Source: Clostridia bacterium (GTDB lineage Bacteria > Bacillota > Clostridia > Oscillospirales > Acutalibacteraceae). Taken from it: a DNA stretch of 54,386 nt. The notes below the pieces were generated by a model, which ran no database searches, was not told the DNA's origin, and was given only the letters and a program-made list of their open reading frames with translations. Both the position numbers and the translations under genes were made by a program. Shown here piece after piece: positions 7,245 to 16,110 of this stretch. Within the stretch, counting starts at the first letter, position 1; each line of letters starts with the position of its first letter. The stretch is from NCBI GenBank assembly GCA_017449935.1, contig JAFSYP010000082.1, forward strand, positions 1 through 54,386, given 5' to 3'.

Positions 7245-8531
7245 TTACGCTTCCTTTCCGTCGGCGGGCAGAATGACCGACAGCGCCGCGGTATCGTCCT
7301 CCAGGATATGGGGCAGACGCGCGTTGACGTCCTCGAGCGTCATCTCGCGGCAAACACGCGCGCGCTCAAACAGATCTGCGCCTGCGAAATACGATTCCAC
7401 CAGATCGACCGCGACGGACTCCACGTCGTTGAAGCCCATCACGAGCCTGCCGTACAGCTTGCGGCGCGCACGTTCAAAATCCTCGCGTGCGATCCCGGTC
7501 TGCCGGACGGCCGCGACCGCTTTGCGGATCTCCGCGGCAGCGCGTTCGGGGTCGGCGGATTCGCCGGAGAACTCGCAGTTTGCGTAGCCGAAGCCGTAGA
7601 AATATTGTGAATCGAAACCGGTATTGATCAATCCCGACTCGAGCAGACGCCGATACAGCTCGGACGAACGTCCTGCGACGGCGTCCAGCAGCACGCTCGT
7701 GCACAGGCTCTCTTTGACCGTGCGTTCCGGCGTGCGAATGGCCTCTTTATACCCGAGCGCAAAGCTCGGCATACGCACCGGCATATGCTCGACGATATAC
7801 GTTTTCGCCGGGGCTTTCGGTTCCGGTACGAATTCGCGCACGGCAGGCTTGCCCGCCGCGGGCTTGAGGACCTTGTCCGCCACGGCGAGCACGTCCTCCG
7901 CCGTCGCGTTGCCAGCCACGGCAAGCACCATATTGTGCAGATCGTAGAAGTTACGGTAACAGTCATACAGCAGATCGGCGGAGATCTCCGCGATGGTTTG
8001 CTCGGTACCGGCGATGTCAATACGCACCGGATGGTGATGATACAGCGCGCGCAGAAGATTAAACTCCACTTCCCAGTCCGCGGAGTCGCGGTACATCCGG
8101 ATCTCCTGTCCGATGATGCCCTGTTCCTTGCGCACGGTCTCCTCCGTAAAGTACGGCGACTGCACGAAGTCAAGCAGGATCTCCAGATTCTCGCTGAAGC
8201 GGTCGGCGCACGAAAACAGATACGCCGTCATGTCGAAGGACGTGAAGGCGTTGGCGTTGGCGCCGGTCTTGGCGAACCGGGCGAACGCGTCCAGATCCTC
8301 GCTCTCAAAGAGCTTGTGCTCCAGAAAATGCGCGGTCCCCTCGGGGATAGCGCGGAACGAACCGTCCGGCTGCGCGATCCTCGTGTCGATCGAGCCGTAT
8401 TTTGTCGCAAACAGCGCGAAGCTGCTCTTGTACCCGTCCTTGTGCAGCACGCGGATCGTCAGCCCCGACGGGTGACGGATCTCCCGATAGCTTTCATCCA
8501 GAAGCGCGTCGGCATAGCGTTTTTCATTCAT
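7245..8531 (-). CDS. M16 family zinc peptidase (active type, YmfH-like)
   Basis: 428 residues. The inverted zinc motif HxxEH is intact in GTAHFLEHKLFE near residue 88, and the downstream Glu ligand region (about 160-170) is present. The protein shows the duplicated M16 fold, with a second half that lacks the metal site. It has no signal peptide, so it should be cytosolic. It overlaps the preceding M16 gene by 8 bases. In Firmicutes such pairs (YmfF/YmfH) usually combine one catalytic and one inactive chain, which is what is seen here. Peptide substrate unknown. Confidence 0.9.
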   Translation of the reverse strand: MNEKRYADALLDESYREIRHPSGLTIRVLHKDGYKSSFALFATKYGSIDTRIAQPDGSFRAIPEGTAHFLEHKLFESEDLDAFARFAKTGANANAFTSFDMTAYLFSCADRFSENLEILLDFVQSPYFTEETVRKEQGIIGQEIRMYRDSADWEVEFNLLRALYHHHPVRIDIAGTEQTIAEISADLLYDCYRNFYDLHNMVLAVAGNATAEDVLAVADKVLKPAAGKPAVREFVPEPKAPAKTYIVEHMPVRMPSFALGYKEAIRTPERTVKESLCTSVLLDAVAGRSSELYRRLLESGLINTGFDSQYFYGFGYANCEFSGESADPERAAAEIRKAVAAVRQTGIAREDFERARRKLYGRLVMGFNDVESVAVDLVESYFAGADLFERARVCREMTLEDVNARLPHILEDDTAALSVILPADGKEA

Positions 8532-9804
8532 GGCTGTCTTCCCCCGTTCCCGCCAGCATGAAGACTGTGTCCGGCGTGATATGATTTGCGGCGTCGCGCA
8601 CCTGCGAAAGCGTCACACCCTGCATCTCGGCGATGCGTTCCTGCGGCGTTTTTGCCGTCCCGCGGAAGATCTGGTTTCCGTACCAGCTGCACAGCACGTC
8701 CGGCGAATCGTTATAGCCGCGGATCGTGTCGCAGATGGAGCGCACGGACGTGTCCAGCGTCTCCTGCGTGAAGTCTCCGCGCTGCATGGCGCGCAGCTGA
8801 TCGAGGATCGCCTCGCGCGCTTTTTCCTCGTTTTCCGTTTCAATGCCGCTCGCAACGAGCAGAATGCCCTTATCGCTGTTTAAACGCGCGGCGCAGAAAT
8901 AGCAAAGGCTCATCTGCTCGCGCACGATCGTAAAGAGCTTGGAATACGTGCCGCCGCCGAAAATATCCACCGCCACACGCATCGCGGGGTCCATGTCGAG
9001 ACTGTCCCGCATCCCGCAGCGCAAGCCCAGCACCAGCGTGCCCTGCATGAGCGCCTGCGTCTCACGCGCGGTTTTGACGGCCTGCGCCGTCTGCACAAAC
9101 TGCGTGTCGATCGTGCAGACGCGGCGTTCGAGCGGTCCGAAATGCGTCCGCAGCAGATCGCGCACCGTGTCCGGCGTGCTGCTGCTGACCAGTACGACGC
9201 GGATCACCGCCGTTTCCAGCGCCTCGCGCCATGCGGAGAAAAGACGCGCGCTCGTGAGCGAGCCGATCTCCTCCGCCGTGCCGTAGCGGTTGCGGCTGTA
9301 CGCCTCATTTTCGCACATCACTTCCTCGCACCTGCGGCACGCATAGACGCGCTTGTCGTCGTCCTCGGCGCGCATACGCTCCAGCAGCAGCCGCTTCTCC
9401 GTATCGACGTCCGCCTGCGGGAACGTGCCGTCCTCCAGCTTCGGATCGAACAGAAGCTGCATGAGAAGCTGCGCCGCCTGCGCGCTGACGCTTTCGCCGT
9501 CGAGCGCAAAGCGGTCGTCGATCGCGCTGACGGAGATCTGAAGGATCTGCGCCTCGCCTTTTTTCTGCACAGACGCGCCCAGCGTCGCGCCGTACAGCGT
9601 GTCAAGATGCCCGTTGAGCGCGGTGACCGTCGGATATGCGCGGCAGCTGCGCCGCAGCAGATACGGCAGCGCGGCTTTGGCGGCGATATCGCCCGCCAGC
9701 GGCAGCGCCATCTGCACGGTGATCCTGCCGGTTTTAAACGTATCGGCTTGCACGGCGCACAGCTGTACGCCGTCCGTGATCGTGAAAAGCTCCGGTTGTG
9801 CCAT
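8524..9804 (-). CDS. M16 family peptidase-like protein (inactive partner, YmfF-like)
   Basis: 426 residues with the M16 fold but no HxxEH anywhere. At the place of the motif the sequence reads LPYLLRRSCRAYPT. The rest (GHLDTLYGA, FGGGTYSKLF, and the arginine and tyrosine pair region MSLCYFCAAR) follows the family. It most likely forms a heterodimer with the next gene, supplying the second half of the substrate chamber. It is the first gene of the leftward operon, has its own sigma-A promoter, and a GGAGG site ahead of the ATG at 9804. Confidence 0.85.
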   Translation of the reverse strand: MAQPELFTITDGVQLCAVQADTFKTGRITVQMALPLAGDIAAKAALPYLLRRSCRAYPTVTALNGHLDTLYGATLGASVQKKGEAQILQISVSAIDDRFALDGESVSAQAAQLLMQLLFDPKLEDGTFPQADVDTEKRLLLERMRAEDDDKRVYACRRCEEVMCENEAYSRNRYGTAEEIGSLTSARLFSAWREALETAVIRVVLVSSSTPDTVRDLLRTHFGPLERRVCTIDTQFVQTAQAVKTARETQALMQGTLVLGLRCGMRDSLDMDPAMRVAVDIFGGGTYSKLFTIVREQMSLCYFCAARLNSDKGILLVASGIETENEEKAREAILDQLRAMQRGDFTQETLDTSVRSICDTIRGYNDSPDVLCSWYGNQIFRGTAKTPQERIAEMQGVTLSQVRDAANHITPDTVFMLAGTGEDSHE

Positions 9805-9839
9805 TTCATTTCCTCCAAAAAAGAAACTGTCAATTATTT

Positions 9840-9868
9840 ATTATACATCCGCGCGCGCGTAAATTCAA
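9840..9868 (-). promoter_or_regulatory. sigma-A promoter of the M16-lgt-flavodiiron run
   Basis: On the minus strand TTGAAT (9863-9868) and TATAAT (9840-9845) are 17 bases apart. It lies about 36 bases before the first M16 gene. No other promoter or terminator is evident down to the flavodiiron gene, so a five-gene transcript is likely. Confidence 0.75.
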
Positions 9869-9926
9869 GGAAAACTTTCCCGAATTGCGCCGGACCGCGG
9901 CCGAATGAAACGATATTTTGTTTTCA

Positions 9927-9955
9927 TTGACCGCGCGGGGCAAATGTGCTATGCT
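9927..9955 (+). promoter_or_regulatory. sigma-A promoter of the GH36 gene
   Basis: TTGACC (9927-9932) and TATGCT (9950-9955) are 17 bases apart, with TGC just before the -10 box (extended -10). The start codon follows about 20 bases later. It is divergent from the M16 operon promoter. Confidence 0.75.
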
Positions 9956-9975
9956 GTCACCAAGGAAGTGATCGT

Positions 9976-11718
9976 ATGCAACAATGGAAAATCGACGGTC
10001 TGCAGGCGCTGCGGCTCGACAGCGGCGTCTTTTCGGCGCAACTGACTTCTGTGCGGGAAGACGGCGTTCTGCTTTTAACGCTCGCGCTTTCCGCCGACGC
10101 GCCGACCGTCCCGGAGCCCGTCACGCTTTCGTTCGAGCAGTTTCTGCCGGACGTGTTCGCCGCGTGGACGCCGGACGCGGGCGACGACCGGTTCATCCGC
10201 GCGGACTGGTCGGAAACGGCGGCCCGCTCGCGCAGCGCGTGCGGCGCGCCTGTGCTGTGCCTGCATACGCAAGGCGGAGAAAACCGTCTGACCGTTTCGC
10301 TTTCGGACGCGGGCGAAGCGTGCAAGATCGCCTGCGGCGTCAGCGAAGAACGCGCGGTCTACCGTTTCTTCGTCACGTTCTTTACACAGCTGACGGCGCC
10401 GCTGGACAAGTATACCGTGCAGCTTCGTCTGGACTACCGTCCCGTGCGGTATGAAACGTCGATCGGCGCGGCGCGGGCCTGGTGGGACGCGCTCTATCCG
10501 CCCTGCCGCGTACCGGACGACGCGCGCGAGCCGCTGTACTCCTGCTGGTACAGTCTGCACCAGAACGTCCTTGCGGACGACGTGCTGCGCGAATGCACGC
10601 TCGCCGCGACCTACGGCATGAAGGTCGTCATACTCGACGACGGCTGGCAGACCGAGGACAACAACCGCGGATACGCCTACTGCGGCGACTGGCAGCTCGC
10701 GCGCAAAAAGATCCCCGACATGGCCGCGCTGTCCGAGCGCATCCATGCGCTGGGCATGAAGTTCATGATCTGGTACGCGGTGCCGTTCATCGGCGAAAAG
10801 AGCGCAAACTTCCGCCGTTTCGCCGGCAAATACCTCGACAACAACGAGAACCTCGGCTGTTATACGATCGACCCCCGTTTTGCGGAATGCCGCGCGTTTC
10901 TGGTCGAAACGTACCGTACCGCGGTGCGGGATTGGCGCTTGGACGGACTGAAGCTCGATTTCATCGACTCGTTCCACCTGTGCGAAAACTCGTCGACGGA
11001 TTTCGACGCGATGGACTGCGTCTCTCTGGAAGAGGCGGTGCAGAAGCTGCTTGCGGAGATCTGCGAAACGCTCAAGGCGGACGATCCGGATTTCCTGATC
11101 GAGTTCCGGCAAAACTATATCGGCCCCGTCATGCGCCGGTTCGGCAATATGCTGCGCGCGGGCGACTGCCCGTACAGCGCGGGGACCAACCGCCGCAGCT
11201 GTCTCGCGCTGCGGCTGACGAGCGGCGCGACGGCGGTCCATTCGGACATGGTCATGTGGAACCCGGCGGAATCGGCCGAACGTGCCGCGGATCAGCTCAC
11301 GGCGATCCTGTACGCCGTGCCGCAGATCTCCGTGCGTCTGGAAACGCTGCCGCAGGACCATCTGGACATGCTGCGGTTTTACCTGGATTTCTGGCGCGCG
11401 CACCGGGAGATCCTGCTCGACGGCACGCTGACGGCCGACGATCCGCATAACGGATACTCGCGCGCGTGCGCCGTGAAGGACGGCACGGCCGTCGTGACGG
11501 TATGGAGCAGGCAGGACGCGTCGCTCTGCGGTTTTTGCCGCGGCGCCGTCGTCAATGCCGCGGGCGAACCGTTCCTGCTTTTGCAGAGCGATACGGCGCA
11601 TCCGTACGTCGTGCGCGACTGCGCCGGCAGAGAGCTTTCGCGCGGCACGCTGCCCACGGGCACGGTAAGGCTCGACGTGCCGCACAGCGGGATCGTATTT
11701 TTTGACACAGTCGGATAA
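9976..11718 (+). CDS. glycoside hydrolase family 36-like alpha-galactosidase
   Basis: 580 residues from the ATG at 9976. This start was chosen because AAGGAAG lies just upstream; an earlier in-frame ATG would fall inside the promoter. The N-terminal part is a beta-sandwich, followed by a catalytic barrel with VVILDDGWQTED near 216, the probable nucleophile Asp328 in KLDFID, and a probable acid/base Asp397 in RAGDCP. Family 36 and its relatives cleave alpha-galactosides such as raffinose and stachyose, and some members are N-acetylgalactosaminidases or transferases. No signal peptide is seen, so transported oligosaccharides would be the substrate. It stands alone, with no transporter beside it. 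Confidence 0.82.
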   Translation: MQQWKIDGLQALRLDSGVFSAQLTSVREDGVLLLTLALSADAPTVPEPVTLSFEQFLPDVFAAWTPDAGDDRFIRADWSETAARSRSACGAPVLCLHTQGGENRLTVSLSDAGEACKIACGVSEERAVYRFFVTFFTQLTAPLDKYTVQLRLDYRPVRYETSIGAARAWWDALYPPCRVPDDAREPLYSCWYSLHQNVLADDVLRECTLAATYGMKVVILDDGWQTEDNNRGYAYCGDWQLARKKIPDMAALSERIHALGMKFMIWYAVPFIGEKSANFRRFAGKYLDNNENLGCYTIDPRFAECRAFLVETYRTAVRDWRLDGLKLDFIDSFHLCENSSTDFDAMDCVSLEEAVQKLLAEICETLKADDPDFLIEFRQNYIGPVMRRFGNMLRAGDCPYSAGTNRRSCLALRLTSGATAVHSDMVMWNPAESAERAADQLTAILYAVPQISVRLETLPQDHLDMLRFYLDFWRAHREILLDGTLTADDPHNGYSRACAVKDGTAVVTVWSRQDASLCGFCRGAVVNAAGEPFLLLQSDTAHPYVVRDCAGRELSRGTLPTGTVRLDVPHSGIVFFDTVG

Positions 11719-11735
11719 AAGATTGCATTCGGGTG

Positions 11736-11764
11736 TTGAAATGCGGCAAAAATAATGGTATAAT
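11736..11764 (+). promoter_or_regulatory. strong sigma-A promoter of the NifU-like/GGGtGRT pair
   Basis: TTGAAA (11736-11741) and a perfect TATAAT (11759-11764) are 17 bases apart. A leader of about 115 bases with no obvious structure precedes the first gene. Confidence 0.8.
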
Positions 11765-11884
11765 ATCTTTTGTTATGGCGCTTTCTGCGCAGTTTCGGCC
11801 GGAGCCGGGAACAGCGGAAGGTCGGACAAATTCGGGGCGATGCGGCAAAGCGCGCCGCCGCCCAAGAACAAGGAGGAAAATTTC

Positions 11885-12577
11885 ATGATCTACTCAACGG
11901 AAGTTAAGGAAATGTGCGCCGTGCATCAGGGCGTTCACCACGGCGCCGCGCCGATCCCGGAGGAAGCAAAATGGGTCAAGGCGCGTGAAGTGAAGGACAT
12001 CTCCGGCTACACGCACGGCATCGGCTGGTGCGCGCCGCAGCAGGGCTGCTGCAAGCTCTCGCTCAACGTCAAGGACGGCGTGATCCAGGAAGCTCTGGTC
12101 GAAACGCTCGGCTGCTCCGGCATGACGCATTCCGCGGCGATGGCGTCCGAGATCCTGCCGGGTCTGACGATCCTTGAAGCGCTCAACACCGACCTCGTCT
12201 GCGACGCGATCAACACCGCCATGCGCGAGCTGTTCCTGCAGATCGTGTACGGCCGCACGCAGAGCGCGTTCTCCGAGGACGGCCTGCAGATCGGCGCCGG
12301 TCTGGAGGATCTCGGCAAGGGCACGCGTTCCATGGTCGGCACGACCTACGGCACGCTGGCCAAGGGCCCGCGTTACCTCGACCTGACCGAGGGCTACATC
12401 ACCGAGCTGGCGCTCGATGAAAACGACGAGATCATCGGCTATAAATACGTGAACTTCGGCAAAATGATGGACTTCATCAAGGCGGGCAGCGACGCGCAGA
12501 CGGCGCTGGAAAAGGCGTCCGGCCAGTACGGACGCGTTGCCGACGCGGCCAAGCTCATCGATCCGAGAAAAGAATAA
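11885..12577 (+). CDS. NifU/IscU-like iron-sulfur scaffold protein
   Basis: 230 residues from the ATG at 11885, with AAGGAGG 8 bases upstream. The central part resembles the IscU/NifU N-terminal scaffold domain. It has conserved cysteines in GIGWCAPQQGCCK and ETLGCSGMTHS and the long helix that follows. Scaffold proteins assemble [2Fe-2S] or [4Fe-4S] clusters before transfer. It lacks the C-terminal Nfu domain and there is no cysteine desulfurase next to it, so it is not a standard isc/suf locus. It is 18 bases ahead of a GGGtGRT-family gene and co-transcribed with it; this pairing is known to me as frequent in Clostridia, but the joint function is not established. Confidence 0.75.
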   Translation: MIYSTEVKEMCAVHQGVHHGAAPIPEEAKWVKAREVKDISGYTHGIGWCAPQQGCCKLSLNVKDGVIQEALVETLGCSGMTHSAAMASEILPGLTILEALNTDLVCDAINTAMRELFLQIVYGRTQSAFSEDGLQIGAGLEDLGKGTRSMVGTTYGTLAKGPRYLDLTEGYITELALDENDEIIGYKYVNFGKMMDFIKAGSDAQTALEKASGQYGRVADAAKLIDPRKE

Positions 12578-12595
12578 TTCAGGGGGGAACGAACG

Positions 12596-13615
12596 ATGGT
12601 ACAATTTGAATCCTACGAAAGAAGAGAAAAACAGATCCTCGCAAAGCTGGCCGAATATGGGATCGGTTCCATCGAAGAAGCCGAGCAGATCACCAGAGAC
12701 GCCGGTCTGGACGTCTATCACGCCGTGGAAAAGATCCAGCCCATCTGCTTTGAAAACGCGAAATGGGCATATACGGTCGGTGCGGCGATCGCCATCCGGA
12801 AGGGCTGCCGCAAGGCTTCCGACGCGGCCGCCGCGATCGGCGAAGGTCTGCAGGCGTTCTGCATCCCCGGCTCCGTCGCGGATCGCCGCAAGGTCGGTCT
12901 CGGCCACGGCAATCTGGGCAAGATGCTGCTCGAAGAAGATACCGAGTGCTTCGCCTTTTTGGCGGGCCATGAATCCTTCGCCGCCGCGGAAGGCGCGATC
13001 GGCATCGCGGAAAAAGCCAACAAGGTCCGCCAGAAGCCGCTGCGCGTGATCCTGAACGGTCTGGGCAAGGACGCCGCGCAGGTCATCTCCCGCATCAACG
13101 GCTTTACCTACGTCGAGACGGAATATGACTATTTCACCGGCGAGCTGAAGGAAGTTTTCCGCAAGTGCTACTCCAAGGATCCTTCTTCCTCCAGAGCGCG
13201 CGTCAACTGCTACGGCGCGAACGACGTGCAGGAAGGCGTTGCGATCATGTGGCATGAGAACGTGGACGTTTCCATCACCGGCAACTCCACCAACCCCACC
13301 CGCTTCCAGCATCCGGTCGCCGGCACCTACAAGAAGGAACGCGTCGAGGCCGGCAAGAAATACTTCTCCGTCGCGTCCGGCGGCGGCACGGGACGCACGC
13401 TCCATCCCGACAACATGGCGGCAGGTCCCGCTTCCTACGGCATGACCGACACGATGGGCCGTATGCATTCCGACGCGCAGTTCGCAGGTTCCTCCTCCGT
13501 TCCGGCGCACGTGGAAATGATGGGCCTGATCGGCGCGGGCAACAACCCGATGGTCGGCATGACGGTCTCCGTCGCCGTTTCCATTGAAGAAGCCGCGAAG
13601 GCAGGCAAGTTCTAA
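12596..13615 (+). CDS. GGGtGRT-family protein
   Basis: 339 residues. The family-defining GGGTGRT is seen at residues 262-268, in a glycine-rich C-terminal part that also contains HPDNMAAGPASYG and LIGAGNNPMVGMTV. Earlier landmarks are GHGNLGKMLLEE and VNCYGANDVQEG. No membrane segment or signal peptide is present. The protein is co-transcribed with the NifU-like scaffold and ends at a terminator. The name describes only the motif; the biochemical role of the family is, to my knowledge, uncharacterised. Its context suggests a task in iron-sulfur or redox metabolism, which is inference. Confidence 0.85.
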   Translation: MVQFESYERREKQILAKLAEYGIGSIEEAEQITRDAGLDVYHAVEKIQPICFENAKWAYTVGAAIAIRKGCRKASDAAAAIGEGLQAFCIPGSVADRRKVGLGHGNLGKMLLEEDTECFAFLAGHESFAAAEGAIGIAEKANKVRQKPLRVILNGLGKDAAQVISRINGFTYVETEYDYFTGELKEVFRKCYSKDPSSSRARVNCYGANDVQEGVAIMWHENVDVSITGNSTNPTRFQHPVAGTYKKERVEAGKKYFSVASGGGTGRTLHPDNMAAGPASYGMTDTMGRMHSDAQFAGSSSVPAHVEMMGLIGAGNNPMVGMTVSVAVSIEEAAKAGKF

Positions 13616-13633
13616 TCAGATCGAAGATCGAAC

Positions 13634-13671
13634 GCCGCACGATCCGGTATGCTGAATCGTGCGGCATTTTT
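13634..13671 (+). terminator. terminator after the GGGtGRT gene
   Basis: GCCGCACGAT (13634-13643) pairs perfectly with ATCGTGCGGC (13656-13665) and is followed by ATTTTTAA. It ends directly before the ribosome binding site of the next gene, which may therefore depend on read-through. Confidence 0.85.
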
Positions 13672-13686
13672 AAAGGAGCTGACTTT

Positions 13687-15495
13687 ATGGACCCAATCAA
13701 AGTCGATTTCTCCGGCAGAGGCGGCGCAGATAAAAGCCGTGAGATCGTGATCCCGCCCGAAAAGGCTGTTTTGAAGATCATCCTGTCCGTCGTATTCGCG
13801 CTGCTGACCGGCGCAGTGGTTTACTATTTCATGCTGCCGCCGATCAATCTCAAGGCGATCGAGTTTTATTATTTCCTCGGCATCGTGATCGCGTCGTTCG
13901 TGGTGTTCCTCGCGCTGCTCAGCGGCGTATTCAAGCACTCCGAGTACGTGCCCTACGTCAAGAAACGGTCTGTTGTGCCCGCGATCCTGATCGGCGTGCT
14001 CGCCGTGACGGCGCTGGTCGGCTACCTCGTGGGCTGTCAGTTTTTCCGCGCGAAAAGCTATTACCGCATCATGGACGTAGACAAGGACCGCGTATTCAGC
14101 GAAGACATCGGCGAGCCGAACTTCGACACCGTTCCCAAGCTGGACGAGGCCGCAACGAACCGGATCGCGCAGAGATCGCTGAGCGAGCTGGCGAAGCAGA
14201 ACAAGGTCTCGCAGTTCAAGATCTACAACGGCACCGCCGCGTCCACCAACTATCCCCAGATCAACTATCAGGGGCGTCCCATGCGTCTGGCGATGCTCAA
14301 CTACGGCGACGTCTTCAAATGGATCGGCAACGTCAAAAACGGTCTGCCGGGCTATATCCTCGTGGACACCGCCAACGAGAAGCGCGAATTCTGTGAGCTG
14401 GAAGAGCCGATCCGCTATTCGCTGTCCGACCACTTCGGCCGTCACGTCAAGCGTGTCGTCCGTTTTGCATATCCGACCTATATGTTCGACAATCCGTCCG
14501 TGGAGATCGACGACGACGGCCGGCCCTTCTGGATCGTGCCGCGTCTGGATAAAACCATCGGCATGTTCGGCGGCCGTGACGTCGTGGGCATCGTTCTGGT
14601 GAACGCCGTCACGGGCGAGTGTACCTACCATACGATGGATGAAGTGCGGAACAGCAAGTCGCTGCAGTGGATCGACCGTGTCTACGCGGATGACCTGATC
14701 CTCGAACAGTTCAAGTATTACGGTCTGTATGAGAAGGGCTTCTGGAATGCCTTGGTCTTTTGGACAGGCTGCGTCAAGAGCACCGACGGCTGCAACTATA
14801 TCGCGCTTGACGACGACGTGTGGCTGTACACGGGCGTGACAAGCCTGAGATCGGACGACGAGTCCATCGCGGCCTTTGTGCTGGTCAACCAGCGCACGAA
14901 GGAGACGCGCTACTACGACGGCATCTCCGGCAGTACGGAGATCGCCGCGGCCAACGCGGCCAAGGAGCGCGCATCCGAAAAAGTTGGCTATACGCCGTCC
15001 TTCCCGCTGCTGCTGAACATCGGCGGTTCGCCGACCTACTTCCTGGTTATCAAGGACAAGGAAGAGACCGTGCAGTTGTACGGCATGGTCAACGTCGAGG
15101 AATACAACTCGGTCAAGGTCGTCGGCAGCACGATCTCCGAATGTCTGGACAACTATCTCACCGCCATGAAGAACGCGAAGATCCCGTTCGACCGGTCGTC
15201 TGCGGAAAACATCATCGTGCCGGATGAGATCAATACGGACGATACGCCGGCCGCCGAGCCGCAAGGCGATTCCGACAGCGCCATGACCGGACGCGTCACC
15301 GAGATCCGTTCGGCGGTCATCGACGGCAACACGACGTACTATCTGCGTCTGGACGGCGACAGCGCATACTACGCCGTCAGCGCCGCGGAGAGCGAGCAGG
15401 CGGTCATCTTGAACGTGGGCGACACGATCCGCGCCTCCGTCTCCGGCAGCGGACTGATCCGGAATCTGAAGAATCTGGAAATCGTCCCCGCGTAA
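13687..15495 (+). CDS. uncharacterised three-helix membrane protein with large extracytoplasmic domain
   Basis: 602 residues, ribosome binding site AAAGGAG. Three membrane helices are visible (about 27-50, 57-82 and 96-120), followed by about 480 hydrophilic residues. The large domain contains two similar-looking portions with RPMRLAMLNYGD and RPFWIVPRLDKT, a repeated pattern of short beta segments. The last part (from about 545) resembles a small OB-like or beta-barrel unit after an acidic, low-complexity linker. With an odd number of helices, the big domain should be outside if the N-terminus is inside. I do not recognise the family. No terminator or promoter of its own is evident apart from the terminator just upstream, so expression may depend on leakage. 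Confidence 0.8.
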   Translation: MDPIKVDFSGRGGADKSREIVIPPEKAVLKIILSVVFALLTGAVVYYFMLPPINLKAIEFYYFLGIVIASFVVFLALLSGVFKHSEYVPYVKKRSVVPAILIGVLAVTALVGYLVGCQFFRAKSYYRIMDVDKDRVFSEDIGEPNFDTVPKLDEAATNRIAQRSLSELAKQNKVSQFKIYNGTAASTNYPQINYQGRPMRLAMLNYGDVFKWIGNVKNGLPGYILVDTANEKREFCELEEPIRYSLSDHFGRHVKRVVRFAYPTYMFDNPSVEIDDDGRPFWIVPRLDKTIGMFGGRDVVGIVLVNAVTGECTYHTMDEVRNSKSLQWIDRVYADDLILEQFKYYGLYEKGFWNALVFWTGCVKSTDGCNYIALDDDVWLYTGVTSLRSDDESIAAFVLVNQRTKETRYYDGISGSTEIAAANAAKERASEKVGYTPSFPLLLNIGGSPTYFLVIKDKEETVQLYGMVNVEEYNSVKVVGSTISECLDNYLTAMKNAKIPFDRSSAENIIVPDEINTDDTPAAEPQGDSDSAMTGRVTEIRSAVIDGNTTYYLRLDGDSAYYAVSAAESEQAVILNVGDTIRASVSGSGLIRNLKNLEIVPA

Positions 15496-15525
15496 AAAAT
15501 CATACCGGCTAATTTGCAAAAAACA

Positions 15526-15588
15526 ACGGAGCGAGGTTCGTCCCAATATCACTTATCTTAAGGACATTGAGGATGAACCTCGCTCCGT
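15526..15588 (-). terminator. long-looped inverted repeat, probable terminator of the antitoxin transcript
   Basis: A perfect 14-base inverted repeat (15526-15539 with 15575-15588, ACGGAGCGAGGTTC) encloses a 35-base loop with a further small stem (GTCC/GGAC). On the minus strand it is followed by TTGTTTTTTG, as expected of an intrinsic terminator. The long loop is unusual. Confidence 0.55.
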
Positions 15589-15594
15589 ACTGTC

Positions 15595-15909
15595 TTATGC
15601 TGACACGATAATATCATACTTGGTGGGTAATGTGTTGTCTGCTTGAAGCAGTGCAAGCATCCTTCTTGCGGTGCCGATCGGTACGTTCGTTCCGGCTTCC
15701 CATGCTTCCACGGTCTTTTGCGATACACCCATCACAGCGGCAAATGTACTTTGCGTCATTTGAAGGGAAGTGCGCACGCCTTTGATCTCGTCCGCACTAA
15801 AATTAGGAACAGGACGAACCGTACATTTTTCGACTCTGGCTTTTCCTTTTCCGGCTTCAAACTCTACGGCCTCGTTCGGACCTTTCATAATGCTGTCATA
15901 TACGTTCAT
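15595..15909 (-). CDS. XRE/HigA-type antitoxin
   Basis: 104 residues from the ATG at 15909, chosen because CAGGAGA lies just upstream. The C-terminal part is a helix-turn-helix: IKGVRTSLQMTQSTFAAVMG, then VSQKTVEAWEAGTNVP. This is the form seen in antitoxins of RelE/HigB-type systems where the toxin gene comes first. The protein should bind its own promoter, probably at the palindrome described below, and neutralise the toxin. Here the toxin gene just upstream (5-base gap) lacks its C-terminal half, so this antitoxin may be an orphan acting as a plain repressor. Confidence 0.85.
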   Translation of the reverse strand: MNVYDSIMKGPNEAVEFEAGKGKARVEKCTVRPVPNFSADEIKGVRTSLQMTQSTFAAVMGVSQKTVEAWEAGTNVPIGTARRMLALLQADNTLPTKYDIIVSA

Positions 15910-15913
15910 GGTA

Positions 15914-16099
15914 TCATCTCCTGTGCTCAAATGCTATGCGGATTTTTCGCAGACCGCCGGTTTCCCGTATCAGGTCACCTTTTAAAGGAATGATTGTCAG
16001 TTCCTCTTGCAGCGTTTTGAGTTCACTGTCTGTTAACCCCAATGATTTCCACTGTTTGTCAAATTCAGGAAGCATCACGAATTCTCTTGTCAAATCCAT
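15914..16099 (-). pseudogene. truncated RelE/HigB-type toxin
   Basis: 61 codons from the ATG at 16099; an alternative start is 16076. The preserved part (LPEFDKQWKSLGLTDSELKT and then RETGGLRKIRIAFE) matches the first half of toxins of about 105 residues. Full-length relatives continue after FEGRG into a beta-rich half with the catalytic residues. Here the frame ends at HRR and the antitoxin start follows at once. The C-terminal half appears to have been deleted precisely up to the antitoxin ribosome binding site. It is therefore very probably an inactive toxin. The start lies only a few bases after the predicted transcription start. Confidence 0.7.
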
Positions 16100-16110
16100 C
16101 ACCCAAACAC

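Noticed and set aside
10075-11685. 536-codon minus-strand frame opposite GH36
   Set aside because: GH36 catalytic motifs and promoter are on the plus strand; the minus frame is a GC-driven shadow.
13612-15552. 646-codon minus-strand frame opposite the three-helix membrane protein
   Set aside because: The plus strand has a ribosome binding site, hydrophobic helices and plausible domain texture; the minus frame is His/Asp/Val-rich without motifs.
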